From NCBI GenBank assembly GCA_963776565.1, contig CAVZNF010000011.1, forward strand, positions 124,001-188,000: 64,000 nucleotides of DNA, in the 5' to 3' direction. The position numbers and the translations under genes were made by a program. The first letter of the stretch is position 1; the number at the start of each line of letters is the position of its first letter. Below the pieces are notes generated by a model. That model was given only the letters and a program-made list of their open reading frames with translations, made no database searches and was not told where the DNA came from. This DNA comes from GMQP-bins7 sp963776565 (GTDB lineage: Bacteria > Actinomycetota > Thermoleophilia > Gaiellales > Gaiellaceae). This document shows, piece after piece, positions 27,157-36,156 of the stretch.

Positions 27157-28520
27157 CGCGGCACGACGGCAGGCTCCACGACGGCGGAGGACGCAACCGC
27201 TGCGGCCATTCCGTGCGCACCGTCGTGCCGGCCGTCGTCGCCTTTCGCGATGAGGTCTGCGCCGCGCACATAAGTGCGGCCCGCGACCAGCAGCTCGTCT
27301 GCGGGGAAGCGGGTTATCACGTCGCATCCGCTTGCCGTCACGACGACCTCTTCCTCGATCCGCGCCGCGGACCGACCATCCGTCGCAGCGCAGTAGGTCT
27401 CGAGTGCGAAGACCATCCCCTCCTCGAGCTCGACCGGGTGCTCCAAGGAGTGGACGCGCGAGATCATCGGAGACTCGTAGAGCCCGACACCGATGCCGTG
27501 GCCGAACTGAAGACCGAAGCAGGTCTCTTCGTCGGGGAAACCAAGCTCCTCGGCAGTCGGCCAGACCTCGGCGATCTTGTCCGTCGTCATCCCCGGCCGC
27601 ACGAGCGCGATGGCAGCATCGAGCCACTCACGGCACTGCTTGTAGGCATCGAGCTGCGCATGGCTCACGCCGCCGATGTTGAACGTGCGGTAGTAGCACG
27701 TCCGGTACCCCATGAACGAATGGATGATGTCGAAGAACGCCTGGTCACCCGGCCGCAGGAGCCGGTCGGAGAAGACGTGTGGGTGCGGGTTGCAGCGGTC
27801 GCCCGAGACGGCGTTGACGGCCTCCACCTGCTCGGAGCCCATCTCGAACAGCAACTGGTGTGCGCGCGCGACGATCTCGTGCTCGTAGACGCCGGGGCGC
27901 AGCATCCGGTAGATCTCGTCGTAGACGGCGTCGACGAGCCCGGCCGACTGGTCGAGGAGCGCGATCTCCTCGGCGGTCTTGATCTTGCGCGCCTCGAGGA
28001 GCGCCTGCGACCCGTCGGTGACGTGCAGCCCAGCGCGCTGCAGCGCCTCGATCGTGACGAGGTCGGCCATATCGACGCCGAGCGGCTCATCCTGGAGACC
28101 GAGCTCGCGCAACTCGTGAGCGATCTTCCCGCCGAGCCGGTCCGGGATCCCGGTCTCCACGGGCATCGCACCGCGCATCGGCGAGACGCCGGCGCGGAAG
28201 TTCTCCGGCGGGAGCCAGGGCGCGAACAGCTGGTGGTGTCTGGCCGCGGATCCGAAGTCCCAGAGGATCGGCTCCGCACCGCGCGACAGGAGCGCGAAGC
28301 GCGCGTTCTTGTCCCGCGCCCACTCGCCGATGTGCGTACTCGTGACGTATCTGATGTTGTTCGGGTCGAAGAGCAACACGGCACCGAGGTCAGAGGCCTC
28401 GAGCGCCGCCTTTGCGCGTTCGAGGCGCTCCCGGCGCAGTCGCGGGAAGTCGATGCGCTGCTCCCAGTCGACTGCGCGCGTTGCGTCGGGGGATCCGACG
28501 GTCCTCGCTGGTGTGGTCAC
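27153..28520 (-). CDS. M24-family pita-bread enzyme (Xaa-Pro peptidase/creatinase-like)
   Basis: A 455-aa creatinase/aminopeptidase-P fold: N-terminal domain (about 1-175, with LLFDPNNIRYVTST and ILWDFGSAARHH) and catalytic pita-bread domain (about 180-420). Metal-peptidase ligands are only partly present: Asp264 in AFFDII, His341 in FGHGIGV, Glu374 in FALETY and Glu389/390 in RIEEEV. The second and third ligand positions, normally Asp, are occupied by Ile266 and a Tyr near 276. Metal-free creatinase also lacks ligands, so a C-N hydrolase or a lyase related to DddP are alternatives to a peptidase. Its context in a small-molecule catabolic operon favours a non-peptidase role. Confidence 0.82.
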   Translation of the reverse strand: MTTPARTVGSPDATRAVDWEQRIDFPRLRRERLERAKAALEASDLGAVLLFDPNNIRYVTSTHIGEWARDKNARFALLSRGAEPILWDFGSAARHHQLFAPWLPPENFRAGVSPMRGAMPVETGIPDRLGGKIAHELRELGLQDEPLGVDMADLVTIEALQRAGLHVTDGSQALLEARKIKTAEEIALLDQSAGLVDAVYDEIYRMLRPGVYEHEIVARAHQLLFEMGSEQVEAVNAVSGDRCNPHPHVFSDRLLRPGDQAFFDIIHSFMGYRTCYYRTFNIGGVSHAQLDAYKQCREWLDAAIALVRPGMTTDKIAEVWPTAEELGFPDEETCFGLQFGHGIGVGLYESPMISRVHSLEHPVELEEGMVFALETYCAATDGRSAARIEEEVVVTASGCDVITRFPADELLVAGRTYVRGADLIAKGDDGRHDGAHGMAAAVASSAVVEPAVVPR

Positions 28521-29464
28521 TGCACGACCTCCTGGTGTGAAAGCTCACTCACTCGCGCGGGCGGCGCAGCCGCCGTGGCGAGACTGGAAGCGCTCCGCAG
28601 CTGCAGGAAGAGCGCGATGAAATCGTCGTCTGCGTAGCCGGCATCGATCGCTGCACGAAGGTGCTTCTTCATCTCTCTCGCCAGCGGAAGCTCCAAGCCA
28701 GCGTCGCCGGCCGCGTCGAGCACCAGATCGATGTCCTTTTCCATGAGCGACGTCGTGAATGTCGCCGAGAAGTCGTCGCGCAGGAGAGCTTCAGTCTTGT
28801 ATTTCACGAACGGCGCACCGGCAGCGGAACTCGCCATCACGTCGAGAAGCGCCGCCCGGGAGACACCCGCCGCTTCGCCGAGAACGAGCGCTTCGGACAT
28901 CACCTGTGCGAGCACTGCGATCATCAGGTTGATCGCGAGCTTCACGACTCGAGCCTGCTCTCCCTCACCGACGTAATGGATGGTCGCGCCGATCGCCGCG
29001 AGCACTGACTCGACGTCGTCGAGCGTCTCGCGCGCACCGGAGACGATGAAGCTCAGGTTCCCGGCGCGGACGACGGTCGGGTTGCCGCTGACGGGTGCGC
29101 GGAGGTAGCGAACGGACGCCGTCTTCGCCAGCTCGGCGACGCGTGCCGACACCTCCGGCGAGACGGTGCTCAGGTCGACGAGCACCGTGCCCGGCCGGGC
29201 TGCGGTGATGACCTTGCCCGCGACCTCCTCGAACGCGGCGTCGTTCGCAAGTGAGGAAAGGACGACGTCGACCCGCTCGACGAGCTCCTCGGGCGTCGCG
29301 GCGACGTCGGCGCCCAGTGCGGCGAGAGCCTCCGCCTTCTCCGGCGTTCGATTGTTCACGACGAGCGAATAGCCGGCGTCGAGGAGGCGCTCCGCGATTG
29401 CCGTGCCCATGTTGCCGAGACCGATCAATCCCACGGTGGGACGCGGGTCGTGAGAGCCGTGCAC
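28517..29464 (-). CDS. Beta-hydroxyacid dehydrogenase (GlxR/3-hydroxyisobutyrate dehydrogenase family)
   Basis: A 315-aa NAD(P)-dependent oxidoreductase. The cofactor motif GLIGLGNMGTAIAERLL is at the N-terminus; VLVDLSTVSPEVS and the substrate-binding APVSGNPTVVRAGNLSFIVSG follow; the catalytic Lys sits in VVKLAINLMIAV. Tartronate-semialdehyde reductase and 3-hydroxyisobutyrate dehydrogenase are the usual members. The GTG at 29464 is the first gene of the operon; its stop overlaps the M24 start by 4 bp. Confidence 0.88.
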   Translation of the reverse strand: MHGSHDPRPTVGLIGLGNMGTAIAERLLDAGYSLVVNNRTPEKAEALAALGADVAATPEELVERVDVVLSSLANDAAFEEVAGKVITAARPGTVLVDLSTVSPEVSARVAELAKTASVRYLRAPVSGNPTVVRAGNLSFIVSGARETLDDVESVLAAIGATIHYVGEGEQARVVKLAINLMIAVLAQVMSEALVLGEAAGVSRAALLDVMASSAAGAPFVKYKTEALLRDDFSATFTTSLMEKDIDLVLDAAGDAGLELPLAREMKKHLRAAIDAGYADDDFIALFLQLRSASSLATAAAPPARVSELSHQEVVQ

Positions 29465-29675
29465 TGTCCAGTATGAATAAACGAACGGGAGCGGCGGGTC
29501 AAGCGTCCTCGGCGCCGCGCCGGCTTCGCTTTCACGTACCCGACAGTGCTTGTACAGCCGTACGACACGAATACCGCGGAGCTCCGCACGGTCGCGCCCC
29601 GACTCGAAAACGGCGCGGAGTATCTTCGGCCAACCGAGTGAGCTGGATCCTCACATCGAAGGGAAGGGGTGGATC

Positions 29676-30101
29676 ATGGATCTCATCGAGCGGCACTTTG
29701 CTGCCGAGAACGCACACGACGTCCCCGCCACTCTCGCCACGTACACCGACGACGTTGTCTGGGACGACGTCGGCCACCCCGCGTGCCCCGTGCACGGCAA
29801 GGACGCCGCGGCCGAGATCTACGAGGGGATCATGGACGGGATTCCCGATCTTCACTTGGAGTCGGTGAGCCGGTTCACCTGCGGTGAGCACGTCGTCGAC
29901 GAGTCGATCGCCACCGGTCACGTTCGCGGCGCATTCATGGGTATCGACGGCGGCGGCGCGCCGGTGCGCTTCCGGATACTCCACGTCTTCGACATCCGCG
30001 ACGGCCTGATAAGCCGCGAGCAGGCCTGGTTCGACACCGCCGGAGTCGCCCGCCAGCTTGCGTCTCACCGGCCTGGAGCGACGGACCCGATCGACCAGTA
30101 G
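29676..30101 (+). CDS. NTF2-like/SnoaL-type protein 1
   Basis: A 141-aa single-domain alpha+beta cone fold. Typical features are HFAAENAHDVPATLATYTDD at the N-terminus, CPVHGKDAAAEIYEGIMDGIPD and VFDIRDGLISREQAWFDTAG. Family members include polyketide cyclases and dehalogenase-like isomerases, and many have no known reaction. It has a plausible ribosome-binding site (GAAGGGGTGG) and is divergent from the catabolic operon by about 210 bp. Confidence 0.75.
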   Translation: MDLIERHFAAENAHDVPATLATYTDDVVWDDVGHPACPVHGKDAAAEIYEGIMDGIPDLHLESVSRFTCGEHVVDESIATGHVRGAFMGIDGGGAPVRFRILHVFDIRDGLISREQAWFDTAGVARQLASHRPGATDPIDQ

Positions 30102-30190
30102 CAGCCGAGCGCCGGCTTCTGGCAGCGCGGCTCGCGCGCCACCTCGGAGCAGGGTACGGACCTCTAAGCTGTGCGCGCTAGGGTCCTCCC

Positions 30191-30583
30191 ATGACGGTCC
30201 AAGAGTGGGTGGACGCATATGCGCAGGCCTGGCGCAACCGCGATGCCGACGCCGCCGCGAGTCTCTTCGCCGAGGACTGCCTCTACCGCGAGCACCCCCT
30301 CCAGGAGCCGTTCCGCGGCACCGAGGGCGTCCGCTCCTACTGGGCGAATGCCACAGCAACGCAGGAGCGGGTCGACGTGCGTATGGGCCGGCCGGTGGAG
30401 TCGTCGGACGGGCGGCGGGCCGCAGTCGAGTTCTGGGTCAGAATGCTGAACGGCGGTGCCGAGATCACCCTCATAGGGATCCTCTTCCTCCGCTTCACGC
30501 ACGACGGGCGCTGCGCGGAACTGCGGGAGACGTGGCTCTTCGAGGACGGTGACCACGCTCCCCACGAGGGCTGGGGGATGTAG
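30191..30583 (+). CDS. NTF2-like/SnoaL-type protein 2
   Basis: A 130-aa NTF2-fold protein (VDAYAQAWRNRDADAAASLF, FRGTEGVRSYW, GILFLRFTHDGRCAELRETW). It follows the first NTF2-like gene by 89 bp and the two share only fold-level similarity, so they are likely paralogues of different function. Substrate unknown. Confidence 0.75.
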   Translation: MTVQEWVDAYAQAWRNRDADAAASLFAEDCLYREHPLQEPFRGTEGVRSYWANATATQERVDVRMGRPVESSDGRRAAVEFWVRMLNGGAEITLIGILFLRFTHDGRCAELRETWLFEDGDHAPHEGWGM

Positions 30584-30709
30584 GCAGCGTGGTCACGGCG
30601 GCCGTCGGTCGAGCCGTATCGTCCACGCGTCGATCGAGTCGACGCTCCTCGGCCCGGAGCGCAGGGGACTCCGAGACGAGGCCGTTCCACACGAGGACGG
30701 TCCCCTCGG

Positions 30710-31843
30710 TCACGATGCGACGCGCTCTTCTGCGACCGCCAGGATGCGCGGCTGGCTCTCCGCCTCGAGCTCGTCTGCCCGCACCGTGCCGATGTGCCGG
30801 GCGACGCGCTCGGCGTCGCGCCCTGCTCCACCGACGAGCATCGACGCGAACGAGTGCAAGAAGGGCAGGCCTGCGAAGTAGAGGCCCGGAGACGATGCAA
30901 CGGCGCCCCGGTACTGCACGGGATAGCCGTCGTCGCCGATCTCGTAGGGGAACCTGATCCAGCTGAAGTCGGGGCGGAACCCGGTGCACCAGACCACGTT
31001 CCGCACGTCGAGAGCGCGACGCCCCTCGAGCACCGGCAGCCCGTCCTCGACGCCGACGACGCGCTCGAGAACACGCTCGACACCCGCGCGCTCGAGGTCC
31101 TTGCGCCGGTAGCGAAGCAGCGGCGCTCCACCATGGCGGATGTGCGGGCGCATCTTTCGACCCATCGGTGTGTCCGCGGTAAGGATGTGCGTGCCCGCGA
31201 AGAAGAGCAGCCGAAAGCCCAGCCGGCCGCGTCGACTCTCGATCGGCGCCGGGATCTGCCCGGTGTCCTTGCCGGCGAGCACGACGTCGTGCTTCGACGC
31301 AGCCTCCCACGCGACGTCCGAGCCGGAGTGGCTCGCGCCAACGACGAGCACCGCTCCCTCCTGGAGCTGCGAGAGATTGCGGTAGTCGTTCGAGTGAAGC
31401 TGTGTGACGCTCGGATCGAGCTCGGCACTGAAGTCAGGCGTGTACGGCTTCTTGAACACGCCCGTCGCGACCACGATGTTGTCCGCTTCGAGGCGGCTGT
31501 CGCCGGAGTGGACGACGTACTTCCCGTCCTCCTTCGTCAGTGCATCCACCGAGACGCCGCTACGCACGGGCAGCTCGAACGCTTCCGCATACGCCTCGAG
31601 GTAGTCCGCGAACTCGTCCTTCGTCGGATACGCGATCCGCTCGGCAGGGAAACGCATGCCGGGCAGTCCGTCGCGGAACGCGGGAGAGTAGAGCTTCAGC
31701 GAGTCCCAGCGCTGCCGCCAGGATTCGCCGATCCGCGCGCTCGCATCCAGGATGACGAACGACCGATCCCGCTGCTGCAGGTGATAGCCGACCGAGAGCC
31801 CCGCTTGGCCCCCACCGATGATCACCGTCTCGTACCTCTCCAT
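30710..31843 (-). CDS. Flavin-containing monooxygenase-like NAD(P)/FAD oxidoreductase
   Basis: A 377-aa flavoprotein. FAD motif IIGGGQAGLSVGYHL is at residues 8-22; a second Rossmann motif VLVVGASHSGSDVAWEAA is near 168; ASARIGESWRQRWDSLKLYSP matches the FMO/CzcO-type group that oxidises aromatic or amine substrates or serves in metal resistance. The ATG at 31843 has a strong ribosome-binding site (AAGGAGGCAACG). It is transcribed away from the LuxR gene with a perfect palindrome about 90 bp upstream of its start, so local control is likely. Confidence 0.82.
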   Translation of the reverse strand: MERYETVIIGGGQAGLSVGYHLQQRDRSFVILDASARIGESWRQRWDSLKLYSPAFRDGLPGMRFPAERIAYPTKDEFADYLEAYAEAFELPVRSGVSVDALTKEDGKYVVHSGDSRLEADNIVVATGVFKKPYTPDFSAELDPSVTQLHSNDYRNLSQLQEGAVLVVGASHSGSDVAWEAASKHDVVLAGKDTGQIPAPIESRRGRLGFRLLFFAGTHILTADTPMGRKMRPHIRHGGAPLLRYRRKDLERAGVERVLERVVGVEDGLPVLEGRRALDVRNVVWCTGFRPDFSWIRFPYEIGDDGYPVQYRGAVASSPGLYFAGLPFLHSFASMLVGGAGRDAERVARHIGTVRADELEAESQPRILAVAEERVAS

Positions 31844-31929
31844 CGTTGCCTCCTTCGTCGATGGGACGAAGGTAGGTCTCAGGGCGCATGCGCGCATCGC
31901 GCGGATCCACCAACTGCGACAGCACCTCA

Positions 31930-31947
31930 GTGGTCAGTTCTGACCAC
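31930..31947. promoter_or_regulatory. Perfect palindrome between LuxR regulator and monooxygenase
   Basis: GTGGTCAG-TT-CTGACCAC, an 8-bp perfect inverted repeat with a 2-nt spacer. It sits 12 bp after the stop of the LuxR-type gene and 87 bp before the monooxygenase start. The symmetry and 18-bp length suit a dimeric repressor or activator. A short terminator is less likely, since the loop would be only 2 nt. Confidence 0.5.
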
Positions 31948-31958
31948 GACGCACGAGC

Positions 31959-33566
31959 TCAGACGAGGTCGTTTTCGAACGCGTACGCGGTCGCCGCGGA
32001 GCGTGAGGAGACGCCGATCTTCCGGAATGTGTTCTGCAAGTGCCGCGCGACGGTGTGCTCGCTGATGACGAGCGTCGAGGCGATGTCGCGATTCGTTTTC
32101 CCTGATGCGACGAGGCGGAGTACTTCGAGCTCGCGCGGGGACAGCCCGTGCGCGTCTGTCTTTCGCGCGGCAAGTCGCGCGAGATCGGGCGCCGCCCCGA
32201 GCCGCTCGAAGATCTCCTGCGCGGCCTCGCGCTCGAGCCTCGCCGTCTCGGCGTCGCCGAGCTCGGCACAGGCACGCGAGACGAGCAACCGGGTGCGCGC
32301 GATCTCGTATGGCGCGTCGAGCGCGAGCCAGACTCGCTGGGCATCGCGTAACGGGCCGAGCGCGCTGTGTGCCTCCCCCGCGGCGACGAGGACCGCACCC
32401 CGCGCGTGCGCGACCATCGCGCCGAGCATCGCGCTCTCGTAGCGCTCGGCGAGCTCCTCGAACTCGGCGCACGCCGTCCGCGCCTCCTCGACCTCGCCGG
32501 CGGCGAGAGCGATCTCGACGTGCGCCGGAAGCAACGCGGCGCGCTTGAGCGGTTCCCCAGCCTCTGAGCTCGCCCGGCGAATCGCGGCGAGCGCAGTGTC
32601 GTGCTTCCCCTGAGCGAGCCGAAGCTGCGCGAGGCCGGGCTGCGGCTCCCAGCCCAGATTGCTCGCCTCGCGGTATGCCTGCTCCGCTTCCTCGAACCGA
32701 CCGAGCAGCCGGAGCACTTCGCCCTGACGGTAGTGCGCGAGCCCCGTCACCACGCTCAGCGGATCGAAGCGCGTGCCCGCGAGTCGCGCCGCTGCGAGCG
32801 CGTCGTCCCAGGAGCCGTCGAGCTGCAAGAGCTCGGAGCGATGGATGAGGCAGCGACCCGTGAATGCGATGAGATCCGGCTGCCGCGCTGCCCAGGAGGT
32901 CAGCGCTCGCGTCCACTCCCTCGCGCGACCCACCTCGAACACCCCCTGGCAGGCGAGGATGACGCCGCAGTAGACGAGACCTTCGATGAACGGAGACACC
33001 TCTCCCGCGGTCACCGCGACCATCGACTCGTCGAGCATCAGGAGACCCTCTTGCACGCGACCCGCCTGCACGAGCATCTGGCCCTGGCCGTGAAGCGCCA
33101 GAGCGAATAGATCCGGATCGCCTAAACGCTTGCCGATGGCAGCCGCCTCGCCGGCAATCGCGGCGGCCGCGAGAAAGTCTCCTTCTGCCTCCTTCTGAAA
33201 CATCGCCGGCAGCAGCAGGTAGCCATGCTCAACCGTTTCCTCGGGCTCGTCCTCGAGCAGACGCTGTGCACGAGCGAGCCAGCCGCCCGCAGGCCCGACC
33301 TCACCTCGGTACGCGAGGCTCATTCCGATCCAACCCGCGCAATACGCCGCACGCCGCGTCTCGCCTCGCTCGAGATACCGGTGGTGTGCGCGCTCGAGAG
33401 CTGCCAACGCGTCGTCGTCTCGCCCCAGCATGCGGGCCGTCGTCGCGTAGAGCTCGAGATCCTCGGCCTCGAGCGGCGCCTCCTCGTCCGCCCGCGCGAA
33501 TACCTCGAACGCGTCGAGCCACGAACGCTCTTCGTAGTCGGCGCGGGCGCTTTCAAGATCGGTCAT
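31959..33566 (-). CDS. TPR-repeat LuxR-family transcriptional regulator
   Basis: A 535-aa protein. Residues about 1-455 are helical, TPR-like (WLDAFEVFARADEEAPLE, YRQGEVLRLLGRFEEAEQAY, LRLAQGKHDTALAAIRRA). The C-terminal GerE-type helix-turn-helix is LSPRELEVLRLVASGKTNRD...ISEHTVARHLQNTFRKIGV. There is no ATPase or receiver domain, which separates it from LAL/MalT and NarL types. The start at 33566 is the ATG after which helical repeats begin. It probably controls the neighbouring monooxygenase; the stimulus is unknown. Confidence 0.85.
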   Translation of the reverse strand: MTDLESARADYEERSWLDAFEVFARADEEAPLEAEDLELYATTARMLGRDDDALAALERAHHRYLERGETRRAAYCAGWIGMSLAYRGEVGPAGGWLARAQRLLEDEPEETVEHGYLLLPAMFQKEAEGDFLAAAAIAGEAAAIGKRLGDPDLFALALHGQGQMLVQAGRVQEGLLMLDESMVAVTAGEVSPFIEGLVYCGVILACQGVFEVGRAREWTRALTSWAARQPDLIAFTGRCLIHRSELLQLDGSWDDALAAARLAGTRFDPLSVVTGLAHYRQGEVLRLLGRFEEAEQAYREASNLGWEPQPGLAQLRLAQGKHDTALAAIRRASSEAGEPLKRAALLPAHVEIALAAGEVEEARTACAEFEELAERYESAMLGAMVAHARGAVLVAAGEAHSALGPLRDAQRVWLALDAPYEIARTRLLVSRACAELGDAETARLEREAAQEIFERLGAAPDLARLAARKTDAHGLSPRELEVLRLVASGKTNRDIASTLVISEHTVARHLQNTFRKIGVSSRSAATAYAFENDLV

Positions 33567-33642
33567 GCCCGGGATTGTGTCGCCCTGACGTCCCTGGCGC
33601 TCATGCGTCAGAGCGCGGTGTCCCCCGACACCGGCAAGCGGA

Positions 33643-33906
33643 TCAGCTGGTCGCGGCCGTGGTTCGCTTGGCGCGAAGACCATCGGCAGCGCCTAATGCC
33701 GACGCCCTGACGATACGGCGCTCTCCCGGAGTCTCGAACGCTCGCTCGTGAGCGCGCGTGCAGCACCAGCAGCGTCCCTGCTTGTCGCGGTTCAGGTCCG
33801 TCAGAACGTGGCCCTGCTCGCAGACTCCCCATCGCTCGACGAACTCCCTGATCAGCTGTCGCCGGAGGGCTGCTCGGTAGCGCTCGACCTCGTCGTTTCG
33901 GGACAC
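33643..33906 (-). CDS. Small protein with a CxxxH...CxCC motif
   Basis: An 87-aa product with a GTG start. Cys and His residues are grouped in CEQGHVLTDLNRDKQGRCWC and the next CTRAH, which could bind one zinc. The rest is Arg-rich. It may be a small nucleic-acid-binding or regulatory protein; I do not recognise the family. Coding is supported by the clustered Cys/His pattern rather than by a strong ribosome-binding site. Confidence 0.45.
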   Translation of the reverse strand: MSRNDEVERYRAALRRQLIREFVERWGVCEQGHVLTDLNRDKQGRCWCCTRAHERAFETPGERRIVRASALGAADGLRAKRTTAATS

Positions 33907-34184
33907 ACCACAAACGCTAGTCGTGCGGCCGGAAGCCTCAAGGTGGACGCGACACTCGGTGCAGGTCCCGCAAGGAGATGATCGCGACGTCGAAATAAGT
34001 TCACCGAGCCGGTGGCGCTTTCGTCCACTCGACCCGCTGACCTTCCGCTTCCGCGTAGAGCCTTCAGGTTGAGCTTCGACCTACTCGCGCTCCGTGCTCG
34101 GTGCGTGGAGGAACCTATGGGCGCAAGGCGGCTTCGTCAAGGCCACTGCTCATCGGATTGGTGCAGTTTGCGCTATTCGATTGC

Positions 34185-35612
34185 TCATTCGAGCGACCCT
34201 TGCGGGTCGCCCAGCGCGACGAGATGAGCAGGCTGCGGCCTGCGGCCGGGCACCGCCAGCGACGCCGCCACACTGGCTCCGAGCACGCCGGCCATGACGA
34301 TGAAGGTCACCGCGTAGCCGTGCTCGGACGGGTATCCGTCCGCCAGCAAGCTGGCGGCGAGGAGGCTGGCGGCAACCTGGCCGCCTATCGCGCCGCCGAT
34401 CGTGCGCATGACTGCGTTCATCCCCGTCGCGACGCCAGTCTGGTCGGGTCGTACAGCCTCCACGATCAGGTTCGCGAGCGACGCGAACGCGAAGCCGACG
34501 CCGATCCCAAGCAGGACCGAGGCGGCGTAGAACTGCCAGTGGCTGGAATGCGCGATTGCAAGGAACACGAATGCGAGCATCGTGAGCACGGCGCCGAGGA
34601 CGAGCGGCACCTTGGATCCGTACATCCTCGAGAGCCGGCCGCTGAACGGGGCGGCGATCAGCATCATCAACGTCGACGGGACGAGGAAGAGGCCTGACTG
34701 GGTAACGGACGAGCCGAAGCCGTAGCCGCTCGACGGCGGAGTCTGGACGAACTGAGGGATGAGCACGAACGCGCTGAACAAGCCAAAGCCGATGAGGAAC
34801 CCGGCGAGGTTCGTCGACCAGACCGGACGCAGTTGCATCATCTGCATGTCGACGAGTGCGTTCGTCGTCCGGGCCTCGATGACGACCCACACGGCTCCGG
34901 TCACGGCCGCGATGCCGAGGAGTCCGATCGTTCGTGCCGACGCCCATCCCCACTGCGGCGCTTCGCTGATGCCGAGCAAGAGGCATACGAGCCAACACGA
35001 GAGCAGTGAAGCGCCAAGCCAGTCGACCGAGCCTGGAGCCCGGATGGGCGACTCCGGAATCAGGAACTTGGTGGCGACCACCGTCGCGCCGATGACGACG
35101 CACGGGATCCAGAAGAGCCAGTGGTAGCCCAAGTTGTCGATGATCGGCCCGGCGAGCACGATGCCGAGGCCACCGCCGATCCCGAGCAGACCCGAGATGA
35201 GCGCGATCCCGCCTGCTACTCGCTCCCTCGGGAACTCGTCGCGGATGATCCCAAATGCCAGTGGGAACATCGCGCCGCCAATGCCCTGGATCGCCCGGGC
35301 TGCGATCAACACGGGAAGCGTCGTCGCGAGCGCGGCGATCAGCGAGCCGCCAGCCAGTCCCGACATCACGACGAGCAGTGTGCGCTTCTTTCCGAACATG
35401 TCACCGAGGCGACCGGCGATCGGCGTTGAGACGGAGGCGGACAGTAGGTATGCGGTGAACACCCAAGTCACGCCGGTCGGCGTCGTATCTAGGTCGTGCT
35501 GCAGGGTCGGAAGCGCGGGCACGACAAGGGACTGCAGCATCGCGTAGCCGGCGCACGCGACGGCAAGCACAGCGAGTACGACGCGAGGGCGAGGAGTAGC
35601 GCCGTGTGTCAT
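34185..35612 (-). CDS. MFS multidrug transporter, DHA2 (EmrB/QacA) type
   Basis: A 475-aa membrane protein with about fourteen hydrophobic helices. The family motifs are FTAYLLSASVSTPIAGRLGD (motif A region, GRLGDMFGKKR) and AIQGIGGAMFPLAFGIIRDE. Such proteins export drugs or metabolites in exchange for protons. It stands alone with no adjacent TetR gene. Substrate cannot be inferred. Confidence 0.86.
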   Translation of the reverse strand: MTHGATPRPRVVLAVLAVACAGYAMLQSLVVPALPTLQHDLDTTPTGVTWVFTAYLLSASVSTPIAGRLGDMFGKKRTLLVVMSGLAGGSLIAALATTLPVLIAARAIQGIGGAMFPLAFGIIRDEFPRERVAGGIALISGLLGIGGGLGIVLAGPIIDNLGYHWLFWIPCVVIGATVVATKFLIPESPIRAPGSVDWLGASLLSCWLVCLLLGISEAPQWGWASARTIGLLGIAAVTGAVWVVIEARTTNALVDMQMMQLRPVWSTNLAGFLIGFGLFSAFVLIPQFVQTPPSSGYGFGSSVTQSGLFLVPSTLMMLIAAPFSGRLSRMYGSKVPLVLGAVLTMLAFVFLAIAHSSHWQFYAASVLLGIGVGFAFASLANLIVEAVRPDQTGVATGMNAVMRTIGGAIGGQVAASLLAASLLADGYPSEHGYAVTFIVMAGVLGASVAASLAVPGRRPQPAHLVALGDPQGSLE

Positions 35613-35874
35613 CTACGTCCTCGAAGCAACGGGCACCACCTTACTTTCGACGCGATGCGCTCACGGTACGCAACGCGATTACAGCTACGACATCCAGCGG
35701 GGTGGGACGAGGACGCCTCGCAATGCTCCGAGCCAGAGCAAGCTCGCGCTGCGCTACGGAGCCAACCTCGCCGGTTCGATGGGCAACCGGCGGGTTTGGA
35801 TACGTCGGCTCGCACAGCCAGGTGTCCAAGCAAACCGAGCTTCCACCAACGACGATGGTCGATCAGGAACGTCG

Positions 35875-36063
35875 TTACGCGGGTTTATGCGCGTGTGTGT
35901 TGTAGACGACGACGGTTCCGGCGAGGAAGTCCGGAAGCCCAAGACGCCGCTCGGTAAACAGCACCGAAATGAAGCCAGCGAACATCGGCACGATCGCGAG
36001 CACGAGCCCGACCAGGCGCGCGTCCGTGAGCCCGGAGCGGTACTCGTCGTCCTTCGCTTCCAT
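35875..36063 (-). CDS. Small membrane protein, unknown
   Basis: A 62-aa product: acidic N-terminus (MEAKDDEYRSGLTDARL), two hydrophobic stretches (VGLVLAIVPMFAGFISVLF and LAGTVVVY) and a polar end. It lies 93 bp after the next membrane gene in the same direction. An ATG 12 nt further upstream is possible. Low-complexity shadows are hard to exclude, so confidence is moderate. Confidence 0.45.
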   Translation of the reverse strand: MEAKDDEYRSGLTDARLVGLVLAIVPMFAGFISVLFTERRLGLPDFLAGTVVVYNTHAHKPA

Positions 36064-36156
36064 CAAGAGAAGCATCGCTCGCTACGGGCATGCAGCGAGA
36101 GCCGTCGCGCACGACGCTTGCGTGCGCGACGGCGTTGATCCAGGAGAGCGCCCCGT

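Noticed and set aside
26787..28637. 616-codon plus-strand frame opposite the bicupin and M24 genes
   Set aside because: Same reasoning: it mirrors well-supported minus-strand genes and has no family features.
30590..30709. Minus-strand fragment reading VTEGTVLVWNGLVSESPALR after the monooxygenase
   Set aside because: Protein-like for a few residues, but no start, no family match and no support beyond the short stretch.
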